A stretch of DNA of 37,500 nucleotides from Roseivirga sp. 4D4. Its GTDB lineage: Bacteria > Bacteroidota > Bacteroidia > Cytophagales > Cyclobacteriaceae. The DNA lies in the NCBI RefSeq assembly GCF_001747095.1, contig NZ_MDGP01000001.1, forward strand, positions 1-37,500, in the 5' to 3' direction. The notes under the pieces are model-generated. The model ran no database searches, was not told the DNA's origin, and worked only from the letters and a program-made list of their open reading frames with translations. The stretch's first letter is position 1; the number at the start of each line of letters is the position of its first letter. Below, one piece after another: positions 18,328-26,709 of this stretch. A program made the position numbers and the translations under genes.

Positions 18328-20940
18328 TCAGTTGTTTCTCAGTGTATAGGCAGGGTTAGTTCTTGCTGTCTTTATAGTTTGAAACCCAATGGTAATGGCG
18401 GTGATCAAAAAACAAAGTCCTGTAATCGATAGGAAGGTCAGTATTGAAATATCAACGCTATAGGCAAAATTTTGGAGCCATTGATCGACAAAATAATAGG
18501 CTATAGGAGAGGCAATGATTGCTGCAACAGTAATGAGTAGGTAAATCTGTTTTGCCAATAGTTGTATGATTTGACCGACAGATGCCCCCAACACTTTCCT
18601 GACGCTGATTTCTTTTGTTTTTACCTGCGCTGTATGAGTAGAAAGCCCTAAAAGCCCGAGGCATGAGATGACAATTGCCAGAATTGTGAAAATTTTGAAG
18701 ACCTCAGCCATTCTGAATTCTGCCTGATATTGCCGATCTAATCTGTCATCTAAGAATTGATAATTAAGTGTTTGCTCGGGGTATATCTCTTCCCACATTT
18801 TCTCCAATCCAGATATGACTTGTGAGACTTGTGAAGTCTCAAGTTTGATAATCGCTTTTGAAACCCAAGGGAAGCTTTCCACGGGGGTTAAAACAACAGG
18901 TGCCACTTGACTGTGTAAAGACTCGAAATGGAAGTCTTCAGCAATTCCGATTATTTTGCTTTTGTTCCTTCCCTGAAACCTGTAGTCAGATGAGTTGAGA
19001 AGGTCGCCTTCCATTGACTTAGCAAAAGTCTCGTTAATGATGACATGCGAAGCCGCGCTGTCTAATAGAGGATTGAAGGTCACTCCTGACTTTATGTCTA
19101 TGTCGAAAATGTCTAAATAGTCATGGTCAACAATGAACCTCTTAAAGCTAAAAGGAAATTGGGGGCTTCTCGTTTCACCAAAGAATTCATCGCCAGGGGC
19201 TTGACCGGCAATCGAAACCTGAAGGACCCCTGGAATTTGCTGAATTTGATTTTTTATTGTTTGATAGTTCTTCCGAAACTGCGCTGAAGTACCGTTCAAT
19301 ACTAGCACTCGATCTGGATTGTACTTGAGGGTTGTGTCTTTGACAAAATTCAGTTGACTTTGAATCAATGCGATACCAGCCAAGAGCGCAATGGAGAAGA
19401 CAAATTGAAATACTACCAGGGTCTTTCTAAGTAGCACACCATTTCTAGAGTGCTCCAGACGACCTCTTAAGACTCCGGCAAACTTATGCCTTGAAAGTAA
19501 GATGGCCGGATAAAGTCCTGAAATCAAACCTAATAGAACCACAAATGTTAGGATTTTCGCGAGGAAAGGAAGGTTCGAAGAATAATCAAAGAACAATTTA
19601 TCTCCCAAGATTTCTTCAAAACTAGGGATGGCTAACTGAACTATTATGATTGCGAATGGGAGCGCGATAAGGCAGATGAGAAGAGATTCTAGTAAAAACT
19701 GATTGAGCAAACTTCTCTGAGTTGCGCCAGAGACTTTTCTGACTCCAACTTCGAGTCCTCTTAATGTAGCCCTCGCACTTGTTAGATTAATGTAATTGAT
19801 AACCGCCAGCGAGATGATTAATATGGCGACAATAGCAAACATATTTATCACACGTTTGTCTGTAGGAGCAATAATTGAATCAGTTACTTCTGTATCGTAC
19901 TTAAGCGCTTGAATATTATTCAGAGAATATTCAGCAGCTATATGTTGGTCGCTTTCCGTATGTTTTTTCAGTTCTGGTAGTATTTTTTTAGTGACTGATT
20001 CAGGCTGGCTGCCATTTGATAATAGGACATAGATAGGGAGCGATATATAAAAATTGCGTCCAAATGATATCTTTTCGTTTTGTCCAGTTACAGTCGACAT
20101 GGATTTGATAAAGTCAAACTGAATACTGGAGTTGCCAGGTGGGTCTTTCATTAAGCCCACAATTTCCAGATCAGTATCTTTTGAAAACTGGTCCGGCTTG
20201 GCAAGTTTTATTTGTTGACCTATTGGGTCAATATCGCCAAAGATGCGTTTAGCGGCTGATTCTGTAATGACGGCTGTATTGTGCATTGATAGGATGTCTT
20301 GCTTATTTCCATCAATTATCTCAAAAGAGAAGACCTTGAAGAAACCAGGGTCAGCAGACAAGAAAGTCTGGTTCAGAACTTCTTTATTCCCGCTTTTTTC
20401 AAAGACCACCGTCTCTGAACCCAACGACATTCGGGTGTATGCTTCAATCTCCGGTATATTGGGCGAAATGGCGGGCATCAAACTAGAGTGGAGTTTCAGA
20501 CTTCTATTTATCAATCCATTCCTTTCGGAGGTGGACTCCACTCGGTATATACGATCACTGTTTTCTAAAAAGTCATCTTTGATTTGATCATCAATCAGGA
20601 AAAGTAGAATGACGAGGCTTCCGGCTAGCCCTAATGCAAGTCCGAATATATTAATGAACGTGTGTGAAGCACTTTTCCGAAAGGCCCTAAATGCCATTTT
20701 GATTTGATAGTAGAACATGTCAATGAATTTTGGTTTTCGATTCTCTTTGTTGTGTAATAGGATATATGGTCGCACAGACCTCAATGCTGTCCAGATATAG
20801 ATCGCTTTGGCGCGTCTTGGCCCCTTTGATTCAAGGTTGTCAAGAAAGTCTTCATAGAGATCACCCTCTATTTCTTCTAGTATTTGTTTTCCAGCCAGAA
20901 GTCGTAGAAGGAGTAATGGGAGTTTGGGTGGCCGACTCAA
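18328..20940 (-). CDS. FtsX/MacB-type ABC transporter permease with N-terminal permease prefix domain
   Basis: 870 residues. Positions 1-60 resemble the permease prefix domain (LLRLLAGKQILEEIEGDLYEDF, positions 11-32, with the conserved EGDLxE). TM1 is at about 94-117 (INIFGLALGLAGSLVILLF) and is followed by a periplasmic MacB-like core. Then come three TM helices beginning at about residue 370 with ARATLRGLEVGVRKVSGA between the first two, another TM (LVVFQFVFSIALLAGIALI), a second periplasmic core and a final three-TM FtsX domain containing TKEISVRKVLGAS. Two FtsX modules in one chain match the duplicated permease architecture linked to lipoprotein or peptide export. No ATPase gene is adjacent, so it must borrow one or act differently. 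Its ATG overlaps the PadR stop by 4 bases, implying co-expression and repression by PadR. Confidence 0.92.
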   Translation of the reverse strand: MSRPPKLPLLLLRLLAGKQILEEIEGDLYEDFLDNLESKGPRRAKAIYIWTALRSVRPYILLHNKENRKPKFIDMFYYQIKMAFRAFRKSASHTFINIFGLALGLAGSLVILLFLIDDQIKDDFLENSDRIYRVESTSERNGLINRSLKLHSSLMPAISPNIPEIEAYTRMSLGSETVVFEKSGNKEVLNQTFLSADPGFFKVFSFEIIDGNKQDILSMHNTAVITESAAKRIFGDIDPIGQQIKLAKPDQFSKDTDLEIVGLMKDPPGNSSIQFDFIKSMSTVTGQNEKISFGRNFYISLPIYVLLSNGSQPESVTKKILPELKKHTESDQHIAAEYSLNNIQALKYDTEVTDSIIAPTDKRVINMFAIVAILIISLAVINYINLTSARATLRGLEVGVRKVSGATQRSLLNQFLLESLLICLIALPFAIIIVQLAIPSFEEILGDKLFFDYSSNLPFLAKILTFVVLLGLISGLYPAILLSRHKFAGVLRGRLEHSRNGVLLRKTLVVFQFVFSIALLAGIALIQSQLNFVKDTTLKYNPDRVLVLNGTSAQFRKNYQTIKNQIQQIPGVLQVSIAGQAPGDEFFGETRSPQFPFSFKRFIVDHDYLDIFDIDIKSGVTFNPLLDSAASHVIINETFAKSMEGDLLNSSDYRFQGRNKSKIIGIAEDFHFESLHSQVAPVVLTPVESFPWVSKAIIKLETSQVSQVISGLEKMWEEIYPEQTLNYQFLDDRLDRQYQAEFRMAEVFKIFTILAIVISCLGLLGLSTHTAQVKTKEISVRKVLGASVGQIIQLLAKQIYLLITVAAIIASPIAYYFVDQWLQNFAYSVDISILTFLSITGLCFLITAITIGFQTIKTARTNPAYTLRNN

Positions 20941-21278
20941 AGGGTGCCTCCTTTCACTTGGCTGACCGGGACCAGTTTCCAGAAAGACTCTCTGATTCGT
21001 TTGACCTCACAGAGAGCATCAAAACCTTTTTTCGAAACTTCGAAATACCGTTTCCTTTTGCCACCTCGTCTAGGCGAGGCTTCCGCCAGTTGTGAGTCAA
21101 GAAATCCCTTACGCTCCATTCGATACAGGGCCGAGTGTATGGCGCTGAGATTAATTGTTCTGGCCGTGTGCTTTTCTACTTCCTTTCGAATTTCATTAGC
21201 GTATGCCAACTCTCCCTTTAGTACACAGACTGCTAACAACACTACCTCTTCAAATTCTCCTAAAAAACTTCCTTTCAT
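20937..21278 (-). CDS. PadR-family transcriptional regulator
   Basis: 113 residues with the PadR winged-helix pattern: an N-terminal GEFEEVVLLAVCVLKGELAY segment, helix EIRKEVEKHT, recognition region NLSAIHSALYRMERKGFL, then a wing with RRGGKRKRYFEVSKKGFDAL. It lacks the long C-terminal coiled coil of classic PadR and fits the short subfamily commonly found next to prefix-domain permeases. The gene overlaps the permease start by 4 bases (ATGA), so both are one operon and the regulator probably controls its own transcription as well. The ligand is unknown. ATG at 21278 is the first start after an AT-rich upstream region. Confidence 0.92.
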   Translation of the reverse strand: MKGSFLGEFEEVVLLAVCVLKGELAYANEIRKEVEKHTARTINLSAIHSALYRMERKGFLDSQLAEASPRRGGKRKRYFEVSKKGFDALCEVKRIRESFWKLVPVSQVKGGTL

Positions 21279-21285
21279 AGCTTAA

Positions 21286-21551
21286 ATATCAATCATATAA
21301 ATGTAAATAATATAGCTTCTAACTATTGATGTGTCACGGATTCAAAAAGTTCTTTTCACATATCTTTTTCTGTGCTTTTGGCTGTCACTTATCACTCTTT
21401 CAGACCAAATAGTAATTCATCTGACTGAGAAACGCGCTCTCTGATTTTTATGCTCTACAGTGATTTGTCTACACCTTGTCTATACAGATTACTGACTTTA
21501 CTGGATGTTACTCAGTAGCTTAGCGTACACACACAATTTGAGAGTTAAAGC
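21286..21551. other. Intergenic region between divergent padR and barrel genes
   Basis: These 266 bases hold no open frame worth reporting. The padR-proximal end (21286-21320) is very AT-rich and is the natural place for the padR promoter and operator, but I see no clear palindrome. No exact TAnnTTTG element was found for the barrel gene. Confidence 0.5.
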
Positions 21552-22088
21552 ATGAGAAGCACTGTATTAATCGTTTTTATATCCTTTAGTATACTTGTTT
21601 TGGTCAATGAACCTTTGGAAGCTCAAATTGAGCAGGATCAATGGTTAATAGGTGCTTCGAGTAACCTCTCTTTTAGATCAACCAGCAATGATGTTTTAAA
21701 CGATCAGAGGAGTATTAACCTGACTACTAAGTTTGGATATTTTTTCCATCAGAATTTGGCCCTTGGGCTTGATTTAGGAATGACTTATCTGGACGTAGGA
21801 AATAGCTCCACGACAGAGATTAATGTAGGTCCGTTTGCCAGGTATTATTTTCAGGGGCTGTTTTTTGCAGGCCTTGGTTACTCAGTCGTTCACATTAACC
21901 GAAAACTAGATTCAAATAGTGGCAGTGATAATGGGGGTGCACTTGCACTTGAGGCAGGCCATCCCATTTGGGTACTGATAGAGTGCTTGTCAATTGAGCC
22001 TACCTTGCGATATAACATTGGTACGGGAGATCTTCTGAAAGGGACCAATAGCCTTTCCTTGAATATCGGTTTGGTACTCTATTTTTAG
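21552..22088 (+). CDS. Small outer-membrane beta-barrel protein
   Basis: 178 residues. A signal peptide covers about 1-24 (hydrophobic VLIVFISFSILVLV, cleavage near LEAQ). The rest is alternating strands with aromatic girdles (LTTKFGYFFHQNLALGLDLG, INVGPFARYYF, LFFAGLGYSVVHI, LNIGLVLYF) and a terminal phenylalanine after an alternating strand, typical of OmpA-like or OmpW-like eight-stranded barrels. Length fits an eight-strand barrel. It probably sits in the outer membrane; the role is unknown. It stands alone between a divergent padR and a convergent small gene, with only 22 bases to the latter's stop. Confidence 0.85.
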   Translation: MRSTVLIVFISFSILVLVNEPLEAQIEQDQWLIGASSNLSFRSTSNDVLNDQRSINLTTKFGYFFHQNLALGLDLGMTYLDVGNSSTTEINVGPFARYYFQGLFFAGLGYSVVHINRKLDSNSGSDNGGALALEAGHPIWVLIECLSIEPTLRYNIGTGDLLKGTNSLSLNIGLVLYF

Positions 22089-22110
22089 TCTAATACTGGA
22101 AATATGGAGA

Positions 22111-22320
22111 CTAGCTTCTCTTAAGATAGCGGAGACCTAAGTATAAGCCCCCTAGTGCCAGATAGAATGCCCCAAACCAGGCAAAAGTAGAGTCTGGTTT
22201 TTCACTGACCAGGAAGTCATAAGCGAGTGTAATGAAATACGGTATGCTGGTAAAAATGAAAAGTGGAACCGCCAGTTTGTGGGCAGGTTGTGCTTCTACT
22301 TTTTGATATTTTTCTTCCAA
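22111..22320 (-). CDS. Hypothetical 69-residue membrane protein, TTG start
   Basis: The frame encodes two hydrophobic segments, LAVPLFIFTSIPYFITLAYDF (about 17-37) and WFGAFYLALGGLYLGL (about 48-63), and ends in the basic LRYLKRS tail. This is a plausible two-helix inner-membrane protein. The only start available is TTG at 22320: an in-frame stop lies four codons upstream and there is no internal methionine. No family recognised. An overlapping frame (22217-22399) lacks such features. Real gene status is probable, not certain. Confidence 0.5.
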   Translation of the reverse strand: MEEKYQKVEAQPAHKLAVPLFIFTSIPYFITLAYDFLVSEKPDSTFAWFGAFYLALGGLYLGLRYLKRS

Positions 22321-22397
22321 AACGTTTTGTTAAGCCGTCTAAATCAACGGCAATAGGGAGACATGAGTTTCGAGATTTTCCGTGAACGGTAGTAAAC

Positions 22398-22430
22398 AAA
22401 AAACCCCGATCGGATTCGATCGGGGTTTTT
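22398..22430 (-). terminator. Rho-independent terminator of the M1 peptidase gene
   Basis: The stem ccccgatcg/cgatcgggg has the loop gatt and flanking A and T tracts. It lies 19 bases beyond the M1 peptidase stop on the minus strand. The T tract is present on both strands. Confidence 0.88.
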
Positions 22431-22448
22431 AAAGATTATTCTTCGGAA

Positions 22449-24668
22449 TTAGTTTCCGTCTTTTTTGAATGTATCGAAGCGTGAATTCTTACCCTTTGGA
22501 GGAAAAACATTGTTCTCCATGTCCACATCAGCCAACTGCTTGAAAGGGTCAAACACAACGCTATCCACTTCTTTTTCCTTTACAAAAAGCTTGGTCACTT
22601 GTTGCTCGTTTCTTCTCCAGATTTCAGCTGGAATTCTCTCGATTTCCTTGCTTCCATCTTTGTAAGTCCACTCCAATACTAAAGGTGTGATCAGTCCGCC
22701 ATTGTTTTTGAATGTCATTTGATAAACGTTCTTACCTGCGAACCGTTCTCGAATGGCTTCATTGTCTACTTCACTACGGTATTCGCTTCCAACGCGGCTG
22801 TCTGTCAGTTTGAATTCTTGAGGCTGACCGTAGAAAGGGTTTCCGTCATTTTCTCCTGCATTTTCACCTAGGTTACCGCCTTGAGCATTCACTCTGCTTT
22901 CCAGGTTTTTCTGCTCTCCCGCAACTTTAAACCATTTGACATCCGCCACCTCTACATCAACATTATCAGTTGTGTAAAACCATCCTTTCCAGAACCAGTC
23001 TAAATCAACAGCGGAAGCATCTTCCATTGTACGGAAGAAGTCGGCAGGTTTAGGGTGTTTAAATGCCCATCTACGGGCATATTCTTTAAATGCCTGATCG
23101 AATAATTCAGGCCCCATTACTTGTTCTCTTAGCACCACTAAAGCAGCAGACGGCTTTGAGTAAGCCTCAGGCCCAAGTTGAAGCGATTGTTCAGGGTTAG
23201 TCATGATTGGCCTCATAAAGTCCTTGCTGCCCTTCATATAAGGAACTATAGCTTCTGGAGAATTAGAGTTATATGGTAATTCAGGATAGTATTTCTTCAT
23301 GGTCAAATACTCGAGGAATGAATCCAATCCTTCATCCATCCATGCCCATTGGCGCTCATCAGAGTTAATGATCATCGGGAAGAAGTTGTGTCCTACCTCG
23401 TGCACAATCACATAGACCATGCGTGTTTTGATAAAGTCATCATAAGTACCGTCAGGTCTTGGACGGCCAAAGTTGAAGCAGATCATAGGGTATTCCATAC
23501 CGATGCTTGCCGCATGTACTGAAATGGCCACCGGGTAAGGGTAATCAATGGTCATTTCTGAGTAATTGATCAATGTATTGACCACAGCTTTTGTAGATTC
23601 TCTTTCCCAAAGCGGATTGCCCTCTTTTGGGTAATATGACATGGCAAGGGGAGTGTTTTCTCCAACCTTTACTGCTTGAGCATCCCAGATGAATTTTCTG
23701 GATGAAGCGAAAGCAAAATCTCTCACATTTTCAGCATGATAGACCCAAGTTGATTTTCTGCTGGCTTTCTTCTTTTCCTTGGCTTCAGCTTCTTCTTGAG
23801 TAACAATAATGACAGGTTTGTCAAAAGACTTTTTCGCTTGCTCAAAGCGTCTGGCTTCTTGTTTCGTCAAGACATCTTTTGGGTTTTGAAGCATGCCTGT
23901 AGAGCCAACAATATGATCTGCAGGAACGGTGATTTCTACTTCAAAGTCTCCGAAAGTCAATGCAAACTCACCAGAACCCATGAATTGCTTGTTTTGCCAT
24001 CCATTGAAGTCATCATAAACCGCCATTCTTGGATAGAATTGCGCGATGGTATAGAGGTAATTGCCGTCTTCTTTAAAGTACTCGTATCCTGAACGGCCAC
24101 CGATCACCGCACGGTCGTTCACATTATACCACCAGTCTATGTTGAAACTAAAGCTACCACCACTTGCCAGGGGTTCGGGTAGCGTAATTTTCATCATGGT
24201 CCTGTTCACCAGGTATTGAAGATCGTTCCCCTTGGTGTCTTTTACCGCCATAAGCTTAAAACCACCATCAAAGCCGGTATCTCCCAAAGCACGTTGCGCT
24301 TGCACAGTTCCTACTTGGCTCACTGTGGCAGGTAGTCTGGAAGTTCCAGCCTGGCTGCTGAAGCTATTTTGCTCTCTCACATTTTGATCAAGTTGAATCC
24401 AAAGGTACCTCAGCTCCGATGGGGAGTTGTTGTAATAGGTAATGACTTCAGAACCAGTAATGCGTTGGTTTTCGTCATCAAGTTCTACTTTGATTTTGTA
24501 GTCTGCCTTTTGCTGCCAATAAGCAGGTCCTGGCTCTCCCGAACCGGTGCGATATTGATTCGGTGTGGGCAACATATTGTCCATTTGCTCAAACTTACCG
24601 TTCCAATTGCGTTGGCCGAAAGCTGTTATTGAGCACAAGATGAATACTAAGCTTAGTATCTTTTTCAT
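22449..24668 (-). CDS. Secreted M1-family zinc metallopeptidase (aminopeptidase N-like)
   Basis: 739 residues. A signal peptide covers 1-19 (KKILSLVFILCSITAFGQ). The substrate-anchoring GAMEN position is GMEYP at 390-394. The zinc motif is H423-E424-V-G-H427, with the third ligand E446 in WMDEGL, as in gluzincins of the M1 family. The N-terminal half is the all-beta domain expected of the family (IxxxxxITYYNNSP near 70-82). All metal ligands and the catalytic glutamate are present, so the enzyme is expected to be active on peptides in the periplasm or outside the cell. A lysine/glutamate-rich insert at about 290-305 is notable. The gene is monocistronic, with its own terminator. Confidence 0.93.
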   Translation of the reverse strand: MKKILSLVFILCSITAFGQRNWNGKFEQMDNMLPTPNQYRTGSGEPGPAYWQQKADYKIKVELDDENQRITGSEVITYYNNSPSELRYLWIQLDQNVREQNSFSSQAGTSRLPATVSQVGTVQAQRALGDTGFDGGFKLMAVKDTKGNDLQYLVNRTMMKITLPEPLASGGSFSFNIDWWYNVNDRAVIGGRSGYEYFKEDGNYLYTIAQFYPRMAVYDDFNGWQNKQFMGSGEFALTFGDFEVEITVPADHIVGSTGMLQNPKDVLTKQEARRFEQAKKSFDKPVIIVTQEEAEAKEKKKASRKSTWVYHAENVRDFAFASSRKFIWDAQAVKVGENTPLAMSYYPKEGNPLWERESTKAVVNTLINYSEMTIDYPYPVAISVHAASIGMEYPMICFNFGRPRPDGTYDDFIKTRMVYVIVHEVGHNFFPMIINSDERQWAWMDEGLDSFLEYLTMKKYYPELPYNSNSPEAIVPYMKGSKDFMRPIMTNPEQSLQLGPEAYSKPSAALVVLREQVMGPELFDQAFKEYARRWAFKHPKPADFFRTMEDASAVDLDWFWKGWFYTTDNVDVEVADVKWFKVAGEQKNLESRVNAQGGNLGENAGENDGNPFYGQPQEFKLTDSRVGSEYRSEVDNEAIRERFAGKNVYQMTFKNNGGLITPLVLEWTYKDGSKEIERIPAEIWRRNEQQVTKLFVKEKEVDSVVFDPFKQLADVDMENNVFPPKGKNSRFDTFKKDGN

Positions 24669-24861
24669 GAGTATGTCAATTCAAATGTGTTTCTAAATCT
24701 TTGAGGATGACAATAATACTCAATTAGCACCAAAACAATAAGCATAAGTGTGTTCGGAGCCATATTAACTGACCAAAGGCATATTTATGCCTTCAAAGAA
24801 GGTGCGTCATCACCTAATCATGTGATTGTCTTTGTTCTTCTAATCCACGTAATTGCTTGTC

Positions 24862-25704
24862 ATGAATTCTGATTGGAGAGCACCCAAATGGCCTATGATT
24901 TTCGTCTGGATCACTTTATTGAGTTCCATAAGCATGACGGCTTTCGGTCAAGAAAAGGAACTTCGGGTGACATTCATTAGTAATGAAGGGTTTCACCTTG
25001 AAAGTAATGGTAAGGCTGTTTTGATTGATGCCTTGTACAAGAAGTCCCACCCTGATTTTACTTTTCCTTCTGACGATCAACTTCATGCGATGATCGAAGG
25101 TGAACCGCCTTTTGCTAGAGTAGATTTCTACCTACAATCTCATGTTCATTATACACACTTCTATCCAGCCACGGTTGGTAATTTCTTGAACCGACACCCT
25201 GAAACTAATATGATCGCTCTGCCACAGGTGGTAGACAGTCTAGTAAAACTTTCATCTCATTACGAAGGAGTAAAAAGGCAACTGATGCTATTTGACTGGG
25301 AAAAGAAGCGTATGAACTTTGACCATAATGACGTCCATATTGAAGCTTTCAAAATTAAGCATGATGGACAGCAACAATGGGGATGGGTGCAAAACCTTGG
25401 TCATGTCATAGATATAGGAGGCTTTCGTGTGCTTCATATGGGAGATTTACTCATAGATGAGCAGGTTCTAAATACAATGAATCTAAAGCATCGAGAAATC
25501 GACTTGGTTATTCTTCCATACTGGGTTGTCCTGCGTTCAGGTGCAGAGAAGATAAAGGATTTGATCAATGCTAAAAAGTACATTGTATCCCACTATCCCA
25601 TTGCAAGGGGTGATCAATTTATTTCAAGTGTTAGAGCTGGTATGCCAGAAGCCATAATTCTGAATGATCCCATGCAGCAATTAGTTCTCCCTGCTAAAGA
25701 ATAA
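24862..25704 (+). CDS. Exported metallo-beta-lactamase-fold hydrolase relative with altered metal motif
   Basis: 280 residues from ATG at 24862 (a TTG three codons upstream is less likely). An N-terminal hydrophobic segment (IFVWITLLSSISMTAFGQ) is a signal peptide. The fold is recognised by FISNEGFHLESNGKAVLIDA at the start, the metal motif region SHVHYTHF (94-99 as H-V-H-Y-T-H), a GHVIDIGGFRVLHMGD strand-turn, and a late ILPYW...VSHYP segment. The usual HxHxDH has threonine (T98) in place of aspartate, which normally binds the second metal. It resembles UlaG/MBL-like hydrolases; the substrate is unknown. It may be mononuclear or have changed function. The following phosphodiesterase gene starts 54 bases later on the same strand. 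Confidence 0.72.
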   Translation: MNSDWRAPKWPMIFVWITLLSSISMTAFGQEKELRVTFISNEGFHLESNGKAVLIDALYKKSHPDFTFPSDDQLHAMIEGEPPFARVDFYLQSHVHYTHFYPATVGNFLNRHPETNMIALPQVVDSLVKLSSHYEGVKRQLMLFDWEKKRMNFDHNDVHIEAFKIKHDGQQQWGWVQNLGHVIDIGGFRVLHMGDLLIDEQVLNTMNLKHREIDLVILPYWVVLRSGAEKIKDLINAKKYIVSHYPIARGDQFISSVRAGMPEAIILNDPMQQLVLPAKE

Positions 25705-25758
25705 TAATTCGGTAACCAGCATCCGTAGGGTATTCCTTATTTTGCATAAAAACCAAGC

Positions 25759-26634
25759 ATGAGACTCTCAACAATTTTTGTTCTTCTCTTTCTTTCTTCT
25801 TTGATCAATGCTCAGGAAATAGATATTCAGGGGCATAGAGGTGCAAGAGGGTTGTTGCCTGAAAACACCATTCCGGCCTTTATAAGAGCAATCGATGAGG
25901 GGGTGATAACATTGGAATTAGATGTGGTAATTACCAAAGACAAGCAAGTGTTGGTCTCGCACGAGCCTTATATGTCCTCTTTAATATGTTCAAAACCAGA
26001 TGGTAGTCCTGTTAAGTCAGTAGAATCAAAAGGGCTCAACATATATGAGATGACTTATGAGGAGGTTAAATCCTATGATTGTGGGTCAAGAGGTAACCCT
26101 CGATTCGGTCAACAACAAAAAATGGTGGTTTCCAAACCTTTATTAAAGGATGTCATTGGAGCTGTGGAAAAGTATCTGGATGATAACGATCTGCCCGAAC
26201 TTGGCTATAACATTGAGATCAAAAGTTCTGAAAAGGGAGATAATGTATATCATCCAGGAGTGGATGAATTTTCCCAAATTGTACATGACCTATTAAAAGA
26301 CAAACTATCCCCTGATAGGTTTACCATACAAAGCTTTGACTTTCGAGTTTTAAAACATTGGCATGAAGCATATCCTGACATTACTCTTGTCGCGCTCATA
26401 GAAAATACCAGGGGGGTTGAATCGAACCTAAACGACCTTGGATTCATTCCTGAAATCTATAGTCCTAATTATAGGCTTCTAAATAAAAGGATGGTGGAGT
26501 TGTGTCATTCAAAAAACATGAAGGTCATTCCCTGGACCGTCAATGAGCTGGGTGCCATGGAGCGACTGGTGAAAATGGGAGTAGATGGAATCATTACGGA
26601 CTACCCTGATCGAGCTAAAGTACTCAGGCAGTAA
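25759..26634 (+). CDS. Secreted glycerophosphodiester phosphodiesterase family protein
   Basis: 291 residues with a signal peptide (1-18, ending LINAQ). The GDPD TIM-barrel signatures are present: GHRGARGLLPENT (H26, R27, E35), LELDVV with the metal-binding E and D, VSHEP with the second catalytic histidine, NIEIKSS, FTIQSFDFRVL, and the closing WTVNE and GVDGIITDYPD. The family hydrolyses glycerophosphodiesters to glycerol-3-phosphate and an alcohol. Catalytic and metal residues look intact. It is probably periplasmic and may share a transcript with the MBL-fold gene just upstream (54-base gap). Confidence 0.92.
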   Translation: MRLSTIFVLLFLSSLINAQEIDIQGHRGARGLLPENTIPAFIRAIDEGVITLELDVVITKDKQVLVSHEPYMSSLICSKPDGSPVKSVESKGLNIYEMTYEEVKSYDCGSRGNPRFGQQQKMVVSKPLLKDVIGAVEKYLDDNDLPELGYNIEIKSSEKGDNVYHPGVDEFSQIVHDLLKDKLSPDRFTIQSFDFRVLKHWHEAYPDITLVALIENTRGVESNLNDLGFIPEIYSPNYRLLNKRMVELCHSKNMKVIPWTVNELGAMERLVKMGVDGIITDYPDRAKVLRQ

Positions 26635-26686
26635 TTTGCTTTAAGTCAATAATTAGGTCGAGATTTCTTTGTTGAGGATAAGTCTT

Positions 26687-26694
26687 TATTTTTG
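26687..26694 (+). promoter_or_regulatory. Candidate -7 element of the acyltransferase-kinase operon
   Basis: TATTTTTG matches TAnnTTTG and lies 15 bases before the ATG at 26710. No TTG sits at the ideal -33 distance, so the match is partial. If real, it overlaps the alternative TTG start at 26692 and favours the ATG. Confidence 0.35.
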
Positions 26695-26709
26695 CTTTCC
26701 GTTTTGCAG

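Noticed and set aside
20730..21285. Plus-strand frames of 113-121 codons opposite padR and the permease start.
   Set aside because: The minus-strand PadR and permease frames have clear family signatures and a coupled overlap; the plus-strand products match nothing recognisable.
22217..22399. Minus-strand 60-codon frame overlapping the possible small membrane protein.
   Set aside because: No hydrophobic segments or motifs, and it would overlap the more convincing two-helix frame.
24853..24861. TTG at 24853 as start of the MBL-fold gene; likewise TTG 26692 for the acyltransferase and TTG 32562 for the exported LolA-like protein.
   Set aside because: In each case an in-frame ATG a short way downstream gives a sensible N-terminus, and at 26692 the TTG lies inside a candidate -7 element.
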